In this document: positions 54,232-64,000 of the stretch, in pieces
Position numbering within the stretch: the first letter of the stretch is position 1
Layout of the letters: each line of letters begins with the position of its first letter
Origin: Brevibacillus sp. JNUCC-41
GTDB taxonomy: Bacteria > Bacillota > Bacilli > Bacillales > DSM-1321
Assembly: GCF_014844095.1 (NCBI RefSeq)
Contig: NZ_CP062163.1
Location: 1,922,001-1,986,000, forward strand
Direction: 5' to 3'
Length of the DNA stretch: 64,000 bases
Position numbers and translations under genes: made by a program
Notes under the pieces: model-generated
Database searches by the model: none
Told to the model about the DNA's origin: nothing
The model's input: only the letters and a program-made list of their open reading frames with translations

Positions 54232-54261
54232 TAATATGGTTCCAATCGGCGATATTATTCC
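54232..54261 (-). promoter_or_regulatory. Candidate sigma-G promoter for gerD
   Basis: Read on the - strand: GGAATA (-35, 54261-54256), 17-base spacer, CATATTA (-10, 54238-54232), about 30 bases before the gerD start. The known sigma-G consensus is close to TGAATA and CATACTA, and gerD is a sigma-G gene in B. subtilis. Confidence 0.6.
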
Positions 54262-54338
54262 TTGGTGGAATAAGTGGATTTTTCCAAATTTGGTTGGTAC
54301 AATTAAGGAAATGAAATAGAAATGTATGGAGGAAAACA

Positions 54339-55019
54339 ATGAACAGCCGTAACTTAGTTAAATTGTTTTTAACAACATTGCTTATAGGTGGTGTAACGGG
54401 CGGAGTTGTAGGGTTCTTGGCTCGGTGGAGTGAGTTTAAGCCTTATTTTTCTTCTTTTGAAGTCAGTGCCATCATATCAACTTTTATTTGGTTATTCGGT
54501 GTTGGATTAATTTTCAGTGTCATAAGCCAAGCCGGCTTTTTTGCCTATTTAACGATACATCGTTTTGGTCTGGGGATATTTAAAAGCGCTTCCTTATGGA
54601 ATGCCGTTCAACTTGTACTCATTCTTTTTGTTGTATTCGATCTTGTTTACCTGCGATATCTCAGCTTTGGTTCAGGCGAGGGGATCAGTTCCTACATCGT
54701 GTTAGCATTGGTTGTATTGGCCGCAGGGCTTATTACAGCATATTTCAAAATGAAACAATCGAATAAACAGTCGTTCATCCCCGCCTTATTTTTCATGGTC
54801 GTGGTCACGGTTTTGGAGTGGATACCTGTCCTAAGTGCCAATGATGAAAGTTGGTTTTACTTCATGCTGTTTCCGTTGTTAGCCTGCAATGCTTATCAAT
54901 TATTGGTTCTGAGCAAATTGATTCAGCGTTCACAAAGGGAATTGGCCAGTAAAAGAGGGAGTAAGAAAACTCCGGCAAAAGGAAAGATGAAAGCCGGTGA
55001 ACTAGGGAAAGGCAGCTAA
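54339..55019 (+). CDS. kbaA: KinB signalling pathway activator KbaA
   Basis: 226-aa membrane protein with about six hydrophobic helices. In B. subtilis KbaA is needed for KinB to feed phosphate into the Spo0A phosphorelay. It starts after TGGAGGAAAAC. The C-terminal tail (from about residue 200) is an extra basic, Lys/Gly-rich extension compared with the ~198-aa B. subtilis protein. It is convergent with pdaB. Confidence 0.9.
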   Translation: MNSRNLVKLFLTTLLIGGVTGGVVGFLARWSEFKPYFSSFEVSAIISTFIWLFGVGLIFSVISQAGFFAYLTIHRFGLGIFKSASLWNAVQLVLILFVVFDLVYLRYLSFGSGEGISSYIVLALVVLAAGLITAYFKMKQSNKQSFIPALFFMVVVTVLEWIPVLSANDESWFYFMLFPLLACNAYQLLVLSKLIQRSQRELASKRGSKKTPAKGKMKAGELGKGS

Positions 55020-55060
55020 CCTATTTGCAAGTGGTCCATACATAAGGAAATTAAAACATA

Positions 55061-55105
55061 AAAACTGCGTACTAAAGGTTCTGGAGACCATTAGTACGCA
55101 GTTTT
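55061..55105. terminator. Bidirectional terminator between kbaA and pdaB
   Basis: AAAACTGCGTACTAA (55061-55075) pairs perfectly with TTAGTACGCAGTTTT (55091-55105), with T-run on the + strand and A-run on the other side. Confidence 0.9.
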
Positions 55106-55110
55106 TTCAG

Positions 55111-55863
55111 TCAGCGGATTTCCTCACTGCTTGCCGATGAATTGGAAATCATCTCTGAAACGTTAACGAAGTTTAAATTTTTTGATCGAAGTTCACTTAG
55201 TAACTCCGGTAAAGCCTTATTCGTTTGTTTTGCGGAGTCTGAAGCATGTAATAAGATGATATCTCCCTTTTGGGCCTTGGTGATGTTCTGAACGATCCGA
55301 TCCACACCTGGATTGGTCCAATCCTTAGAATCGATGCTCCAATGGACAACGGTATATCCGAAATTCTCGCTAATCTTTAAGAGGCGTTTATCAAAGTGGC
55401 CGGTGGGAGCACGTAAAAGTTCTATGTTCTTTATATTAAGTTTTTTAAATGCCTCCTGGGCTTTAGAAATATCCCGGATGATTTCTTGATCTTCCATTTC
55501 GGAATAATCTTTATAATCGTAACCAAGCATGCCGATTTCATATCCTTCTTTCGCAATTTCAGCTACAATATCCGGATGACGTTCAGCCCAAGATCCCGCG
55601 AGGAAAAAAGTGGCGGATTTAATTTTTTCTCTTTTTAATGTCTCTATTATTGGGGCGGCTTTCTCATCACCCCAGCCAATATTGAACGTGATCGCAACAT
55701 TCTTTTCCCCTTTATAAACCGCCTTCGGCCCATCCTCTGTAGAAAAAACGGGGGCATGAAGAATGTTTTGTACAAAAAGAAACCAAGCGGTAAAAAGTGC
55801 CGTAAGCAAAATTAACGAATAATATTTAATGTTCTTGGCCTGAAGCACCATGAAAAATTTCAT
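55111..55863 (-). CDS. pdaB: Sporulation polysaccharide deacetylase-like protein PdaB
   Basis: 250-aa NodB-fold protein needed in B. subtilis to maintain spores late in development. An N-terminal membrane anchor (about residues 14-33) precedes the deacetylase domain: I-T-F-N-I-G-W-G-D-E (motif 1, with Asn 61 where the catalytic Asp is usual), L-R-A-P-T-G-H-F (motif 3) and L-L-H-A-S-D (motif 5). The H-x3-H of motif 2 is absent. The Shine-Dalgarno (AAGGGG) precedes ATG 55863. A sigma-E-like CATAAAT occurs upstream (55907-55901 on the - strand) with GCATAA 14 bases further up. Confidence 0.9.
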   Translation of the reverse strand: MKFFMVLQAKNIKYYSLILLTALFTAWFLFVQNILHAPVFSTEDGPKAVYKGEKNVAITFNIGWGDEKAAPIIETLKREKIKSATFFLAGSWAERHPDIVAEIAKEGYEIGMLGYDYKDYSEMEDQEIIRDISKAQEAFKKLNIKNIELLRAPTGHFDKRLLKISENFGYTVVHWSIDSKDWTNPGVDRIVQNITKAQKGDIILLHASDSAKQTNKALPELLSELRSKNLNFVNVSEMISNSSASSEEIR

Positions 55864-55995
55864 TAATCCATCCCCTTGTCCAAAGTACTCTTGTCTTCAA
55901 ATTTATGCGCGAGGATTATTGTTATGCAAAAAAATCCGTTGGAAATTCATAAAATTGACGGGAATGGGGAAAGCTGTCTGATGGAGGTGTGAACC

Positions 55996-56232
55996 ATGCT
56001 CGGTTTATTGATTAATGACAAAGAAAAGATGGAATTGGAGTACCTTTTAAAAAGAGAGATGGATGAAATACTATTCGATTTGCAAGATGACAGAATCGAT
56101 CACTTAGTCAAAAGGGCAATAAACGAGAAATATAATATTCTTTTCAAGCTGTTTAAAAGGGTGAGCACCGAGGAGGAATGCCTGATGTATATGAGGGGAA
56201 AAACGAATTTATCCAAGCGGAACCAGTCATGA
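55996..56232 (+). CDS. Small charged protein of unknown function
   Basis: 78 aa beginning M-L-G-L-L-I-N-D-K-E-K after GATGGAGGTG, an excellent ribosome-binding site. It is helical and rich in K/E/R (Y-L-L-K-R-E-M-D-E-I-L-F-D-L), with no membrane segment or known domain. It lies between pdaB and the rrn promoters. I do not recognise a named family; similar small ORFs sit near rrn operons in other Bacillaceae as far as I recall. Real coding is likely because of the Shine-Dalgarno and amino-acid composition. Confidence 0.7.
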   Translation: MLGLLINDKEKMELEYLLKREMDEILFDLQDDRIDHLVKRAINEKYNILFKLFKRVSTEEECLMYMRGKTNLSKRNQS

Positions 56233-56264
56233 TATTTAAATGCGAATTATATTCAAAAAATCTA

Positions 56265-56293
56265 TTGACTATTGGTTTGTACGCTGGTATATT
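56265..56293 (+). promoter_or_regulatory. rrn promoter P1
   Basis: TTGACT (56265-56270), 17-base spacer, TATATT (56288-56293). It is the upstream of two tandem rRNA promoters. Confidence 0.75.
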
Positions 56294-56357
56294 ATAAAAG
56301 TTGCTGCTACGTAATAGCTTTTGAAAAAGAATGAAAAAAACTTTTTTTAAAAAGTTA

Positions 56358-56386
56358 TTGACGAAGTGGTGATAAGGTGTTAAGAT
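56358..56386 (+). promoter_or_regulatory. rrn promoter P2
   Basis: TTGACG (56358-56363), 17-base spacer, TAAGAT (56381-56386), about 93 bases after P1, the typical tandem layout of Bacillus rrn operons. A conserved leader segment TTTGAAAACTGAACAAA follows (56415 on). Confidence 0.75.
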
Positions 56387-56509
56387 ATTAAAGTCGCTAA
56401 GAGATGCGACAAACAAATTGCTCTTTGAAAACTGAACAAAACAAAGCGCCAACGTTAAATTTTAAGTGAGCACACACTATTAAAAAAGCAAATGAGCAAG
56501 TCAAACATT

Positions 56510-58066
<1,557 letters not shown>

Positions 58067-58237
58067 ATAATTACGAGAGCGCTTTTGTTTTGTTCAGTTT
58101 TGAATGAGTAATTCATTCAAATAGGAAAGACAAGCATCACGATGTGATGTCATTCTTTCTGCATTGTTCCTTGAAAACTAGATAATAGATAGAAGGCAAT
58201 TAATTTTTTTCAAAGCATCTGTAAGATCTTTTTTAAC

Positions 58238-61170
<2,933 letters not shown>

Positions 61171-61244
61171 CGCTTTAAAAAAATGAAATACCTTCTTATT
61201 ATCTAGTTTTGAAGGAATGAAAATTCTTCAAAAAATGAATATAG

Positions 61245-61360
<116 letters not shown>

Positions 61361-61405
61361 TATTCATTTAAATCTTTAAATGGGTTTTAGGAAACATTAT
61401 ATTAT

Positions 61406-61480
61406 TCCGCAGTAGCTCAGTGGTAGAGCATTCGGCTGTTAACCGAACGGTCGTAGGTTCGAGTCCTACCTGCGGAGCCA
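61406..61480 (+). tRNA. tRNA-Asn(GTT)
   Basis: Cloverleaf with anticodon GTT in the loop CTGTTAA, acceptor TCCGCAG/CTGCGGA, encoded CCA. First of nine tRNAs behind the rrn operon. Confidence 0.97.
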
Positions 61481-61483
61481 TAT

Positions 61484-61556
61484 GCTTCCATAGCTCAGTA
61501 GGTAGAGCACTTCCATGGTAAGGAAGAGGTCAGCGGTTCGAATCCGCTTGGGAGCT
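61484..61556 (+). tRNA. tRNA-Thr(GGT)
   Basis: Anticodon GGT in the loop ATGGTAA, acceptor GCTTCCA/TGGGAGC. CCA is not encoded (TCCC follows), so it needs CCA-adding enzyme. Confidence 0.95.
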
Positions 61557-61587
61557 TCCCAATCTATCTATGAACGCAAAACAGATC

Positions 61588-61662
61588 GGCCCGTTGGTCA
61601 AGCGGTTAAGACACCGCCCTTTCACGGCGGTAACACGGGTTCGAATCCCGTACGGGTCACCA
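61588..61662 (+). tRNA. tRNA-Glu(TTC)
   Basis: Anticodon TTC in the loop CTTTCAC, acceptor GGCCCGT/ACGGGTC, encoded CCA. Substrate of GltX (4.3 kb). Confidence 0.97.
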
Positions 61663-61672
61663 TTTTAAATCC

Positions 61673-61748
61673 GGAGGATTAGCTCAGCTGGGAGAGCATC
61701 TGCCTTACAAGCAGAGGGTCGGCGGTTCGATCCCGTCATCCTCCACCA
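61673..61748 (+). tRNA. tRNA-Val(TAC)
   Basis: Anticodon TAC in the loop CTTACAA, acceptor GGAGGAT/ATCCTCC, encoded CCA. Confidence 0.97.
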
Positions 61749-61763
61749 TTTCATTCTTTACTT

Positions 61764-61839
<76 letters not shown>

Positions 61840-61857
61840 CTTACAACCATATATTGC

Positions 61858-61941
61858 GGAGGGGTAGCGAAGTGGCTAAACGCGGCGGACTGTAAATCCG
61901 CTCCTTCGGGTTCGGCAGTTCGAATCTGCCCCCCTCCACCA
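61858..61941 (+). tRNA. tRNA-Tyr(GTA)
   Basis: Class II tRNA of 84 bases with a long variable arm (around CTCCTTCGGG), anticodon GTA in the loop CTGTAAA, encoded CCA. The following 104 bases hold nothing recognisable. Confidence 0.97.
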
Positions 61942-62045
61942 TTTTAATAAAATCCTGTGGATTAGTTATATATTCTCTGTATTGGGGAAGTATATGATTA
62001 CCACCTTTTTATTTTGTTGAATATTAAACATTGCATATCATATAT

Positions 62046-62120
62046 TGGGCTATAGCCAAGCGGTAAGGCAACGGATTTTGATTCCGTCATGCGAAGGTTC
62101 GATCCCTTCTAGCCCAGCCA
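62046..62120 (+). tRNA. tRNA-Gln(TTG)
   Basis: Anticodon TTG in the loop TTTTGAT, acceptor TGGGCTA/TAGCCCA, encoded CCA. Probably charged indirectly through GltX and GatCAB. Confidence 0.97.
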
Positions 62121-62123
62121 TTT

Positions 62124-62195
62124 GCGGAAGTAGTTCAGTGGTAGAATACAACCTTGCCAAGGTTGGGGTCGCGGGTTCGAATCCCGTCTTCCGCT
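62124..62195 (+). tRNA. tRNA-Gly(GCC)
   Basis: Anticodon GCC in the loop TTGCCAA, acceptor GCGGAAG/CTTCCGC. CCA is not encoded (TTAATA follows). Confidence 0.95.
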
Positions 62196-62218
62196 TAATA
62201 AATTTTAAATCCCTTAAA

Positions 62219-62294
62219 GGGGCCTTAGCTCAGCTGGGAGAGCGCCTGCCTTGCACGCAGGAGGTCAGCGGTTCGATCCCGCTAGGCTCCACCA
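62219..62294 (+). tRNA. tRNA-Ala(TGC)
   Basis: Anticodon TGC in the loop CTTGCAC, acceptor GGGGCCT/AGGCTCC, encoded CCA. Last tRNA before the terminator. Confidence 0.97.
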
Positions 62295-62318
62295 TCAACT
62301 ACATACACCAAAACTTAC

Positions 62319-62352
62319 GTCTTAAGCCAAAAGTGGTTTAAGACTTTTTTTT
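62319..62352 (+). terminator. Terminator of the rrn-tRNA operon
   Basis: GTCTTAAGCCA (62319-62329) pairs with TGGTTTAAGAC (62334-62344, one G-U) around a 4-base loop, followed by eight T. Confidence 0.9.
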
Positions 62353-62500
62353 GTTTAAGACATGTTTGGGTAAGCTAATCCCCAGAAAGATCTTATTTCA
62401 CAAATAACATATATGATAGGAACGTGCATCTTTATACATGGGAATGTCGAGTTGAACCAACCGGCATATACGATATAAAATGATGGAAAGGGGGAATTGT

Positions 62501-63403
62501 ATGTCTATTCAGAAAATTTCCGTCATCGGACTGCCTATGGACCTTGGTCAAGCAAGGCGTGGGGTGGATATGGGACCTAGTGCCATTCGCTGCGCAGAGA
62601 TTATCGAGCGTCTTGAAAAGTTGAATATAGAAGTGGAGGATTTAGGAGATATCATTGTAGGGCGTCCTGAAAACGCAGATGAGCCTGGGACAAATCTAAA
62701 AAACCTACAGCTTGTAGCGAAGGGTAACTCCCTGTTAGCAACAAAAGTTGATGAAATAATAGAAGGGGGTTCCTTTCCGCTTGTATTGGGAGGAGACCAT
62801 TCCATAGCTATAGGTACACTGGCAGGAGTCGCAAAGCACTATGAAAATGTGGGTGTGATTTGGTACGACGCACATGGGGATCTAAATACGGAGGATACTT
62901 CACCATCAGGGAATATACACGGTATGCCCCTAGCTGTCAGTATTGGGCTTGGACATCCGGACCTAATCAATATCCATGGTTTTGCTCCAAAAGTGAAACC
63001 GGAAAACATCGTAATAATTGGAGCAAGGTCATTGGATGAAGGCGAAAAAGAACTTATCCGTGAGAAAGGGATTAAAGTATACACGATGCATGAGATCGAC
63101 CGCATGGGAATGACACGGGTGATGGAGGAATGCATTGATTATTTAAGGGAAAGAACGGATGGCGTCCACCTGTCATTGGATTTGGATGGAGTTGACCCTA
63201 CAGATGCACCCGGAGTGGGGACACCGGTGATTGGTGGTATAAGTTATCGGGAAAGTCATTTGGCCATGGAATTGCTTGCGGAATCCAACTTGATTACATC
63301 AGCTGAATTCGTTGAAGTGAATCCAATTTTAGATGAGCGGAATAAGACGGCGATCGTTGCCGTGGCCCTAATGGGTTCGCTATTTGGAGAAAAATTATTA
63401 TAA
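62501..63403 (+). CDS. rocF: Arginase
   Basis: 300-aa manganese enzyme cleaving arginine to ornithine and urea. Metal-binding motifs are G-G-D-H-S, D-A-H-G-D and S-L-D-L-D-G-V-D-P; the last also matches the arginase signature. I chose ATG 62501 after AAAGGGGGA; a longer in-frame start at 62480 precedes that site. In B. subtilis rocF is with rocDE under RocR and sigma-L; here it stands alone and no -12/-24 promoter was found. It has its own terminator. Confidence 0.96.
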   Translation: MSIQKISVIGLPMDLGQARRGVDMGPSAIRCAEIIERLEKLNIEVEDLGDIIVGRPENADEPGTNLKNLQLVAKGNSLLATKVDEIIEGGSFPLVLGGDHSIAIGTLAGVAKHYENVGVIWYDAHGDLNTEDTSPSGNIHGMPLAVSIGLGHPDLINIHGFAPKVKPENIVIIGARSLDEGEKELIREKGIKVYTMHEIDRMGMTRVMEECIDYLRERTDGVHLSLDLDGVDPTDAPGVGTPVIGGISYRESHLAMELLAESNLITSAEFVEVNPILDERNKTAIVAVALMGSLFGEKLL

Positions 63404-63418
63404 CCGAAAAAATAAAAG

Positions 63419-63455
63419 AAACAGTAACCGGCTTGTAATGGGTTACTGTTTTTTA
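63419..63455 (+). terminator. Terminator after rocF
   Basis: ACAGTAACC (63421-63429) pairs with GGTTACTGT (63441-63449) around an 11-base loop, followed by a T-run. Confidence 0.85.
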
Positions 63456-63541
63456 TATGCTAGAAGACGTAGGTTTATTTACTAGGGCGTATGTAACAGG
63501 AACATATCTATAGATAATTGGTTGCAATCGTAAATCCATAT

Positions 63542-63727
63542 TCACTTGAGGGCACTTCTGTTATTGAGATCTCCATTTTTAGTTAAATGGATGTATTGGA
63601 TGATTAAAGAATCCAGTTTACTGCTAACTTCAACAACTTCATTATCCACCATCGAAGAACGGGAAGCCAAAAACATCATTTTCTGTCTGTATTGTTCAAT
63701 ATGGACTAAAATTTGTTCTGCAGTCAT
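63542..63727 (-). CDS. Spo0E-family aspartyl-phosphate phosphatase
   Basis: 61-aa protein with the family signature S-S-K-L-D-S-L-I-I-Q-Y near its C-terminal half. Spo0E proteins dephosphorylate Spo0A-P and delay sporulation. It begins M-T-A-E-Q-I-L-V-H-I-E-Q. ATG 63727 is 11 bases after AAGGGAG; an alternative GTG at 63739 overlaps that site. It is divergent from sigW, with a ~110-base AT-rich gap. Which family member it is cannot be told. Confidence 0.82.
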   Translation of the reverse strand: MTAEQILVHIEQYRQKMMFLASRSSMVDNEVVEVSSKLDSLIIQYIHLTKNGDLNNRSALK

Positions 63728-63834
63728 ATAGAGAAACACTCCCTTAGATTTTACAATTTCTTACTATATAGCCCTGTTTTTTTTTTCTTAAACATAAAAT
63801 GTAAAACTTTGTTAAAATTAATGTATTAAATTTT

Positions 63835-63860
63835 TGAAACCTTTTAGCTTACGATTCGTA
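63835..63860 (+). promoter_or_regulatory. Sigma-W autoregulatory promoter of sigW
   Basis: TGAAAC (63835-63840), 16-base spacer, CGTA (63857-63860): an exact ECF sigma-W consensus 40 bases before sigW, as in B. subtilis where sigW drives its own transcription. Confidence 0.85.
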
Positions 63861-63899
63861 GTAATCGTATAGCCGCATGAGCGGGGGTAATACCGGAAA

Positions 63900-64000
63900 A
63901 TGGATGCACTCATTAAAGAGAGAATTAATCAAGTATTAAAGGGAGACCATAATGCATTTGGAGAAATTGTCGAAATATACAAGGACAAAGTGTTCCAAAT
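63900..64000 (+). CDS. sigW: ECF sigma factor SigW, N-terminal part (3' truncated by window)
   Basis: The first 33 codons, reading M-D-A-L-I-K-E-R-I-N-Q-V and F-G-E-I-V-E-I-Y-K-D-K-V-F-Q, match the start of SigW, the extracytoplasmic-function sigma factor for envelope stress and antimicrobial-peptide defence. The rest lies beyond the window; rsiW (anti-sigma factor) should follow. ATG 63900 is preceded by GCGGGGGT. The sigma-W promoter just upstream supports the identification. Confidence 0.9.
   Translation, partial: MDALIKERINQVLKGDHNAFGEIVEIYKDKVFQ

Noticed and set aside
62045-62341. 98-codon frame over the last tRNA genes
   Set aside because: It translates three tRNA genes; not coding.

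Overview
The window is a core chromosomal segment of a low-GC, endospore-forming Firmicute of the Bacillaceae. Gene order follows the classical radA to sigW arc near the origin of Bacillus subtilis almost gene for gene. The 16S sequence (V1-V3 region), the presence of rocF between the tRNA cluster and sigW, and the protein sequences together suggest the Bacillus simplex / Peribacillus group. That genus call is inference from memory, not a database result. Nearly everything is on the + strand, as expected for rRNA and ribosomal-protein genes co-oriented with replication.

Layout. (1) 1-10.6 kb: end of radA, then disA (c-di-AMP synthase), yacL, ispD, ispF, gltX, a cysteine-type T-box leader, cysE, cysS, mrnC, rlmB, rae1 and sigH. 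(2) 10.7-23.5 kb: rpmG, secE, nusG, rplK, rplA, the L10 leader, rplJ, rplL, ybxB, rpoB, rpoC and the L7Ae-like ybxF. (3) 23.5-28 kb: the str operon rpsL-rpsG-fusA-tuf. (4) 28-43 kb: the S10, spc and alpha ribosomal-protein clusters through secY, adk, infA, rpoA and rplQ. The methionine aminopeptidase gene map, normally between adk and infA, is present only as a heavily degraded pseudogene. (5) 43-47.6 kb: ecfA1-ecfA2-ecfT (energising module of an ECF vitamin transporter), truA, the L13 leader and rplM-rpsI. (6) 47.7-51 kb: an accessory stretch with a divergent DHA2-type efflux pump and TetR regulator, a frameshifted ECF substrate-binding (S) component, and a GC-rich non-coding patch. (7) 51-56.2 kb: sporulation and germination genes ybaK, cwlD, salA, gerD, kbaA, pdaB and a small unknown ORF. 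(8) 56.2-62.4 kb: a complete rrn operon (tandem promoters, 16S, 23S, 5S) followed by nine tRNA genes (Asn, Thr, Glu, Val, Thr, Tyr, Gln, Gly, Ala). (9) 62.5-64 kb: rocF (arginase), a Spo0E-family phosphatase gene on the - strand, a sigma-W-type promoter and the first codons of sigW.

Functionally the window is the growth engine of the cell: transcription (rpoA/B/C, nusG, sigH), translation (most ribosomal proteins, EF-G, EF-Tu, IF1, two aminoacyl-tRNA synthetases, rRNA and tRNAs) and protein export (secE, secY). Interleaved are genes tying growth to sporulation (disA, sigH, kbaA, salA, spo0E-like, cwlD, gerD, pdaB) and to envelope stress (sigW). Regulation visible in the sequence includes the T-box, the L10 and L13 leaders, many sigma-A promoters, a candidate sigma-G promoter for gerD and an autoregulatory-type sigma-W promoter for sigW.

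I found no CRISPR array, prophage, insertion sequence or clearly new multi-gene system. The most notable observations are the decay of map inside the otherwise intact spc/alpha cluster, the broken ECF S-component gene, an RNA hairpin lying exactly between the nusG Shine-Dalgarno and its start codon, and several unexplained hairpins between ribosomal genes.
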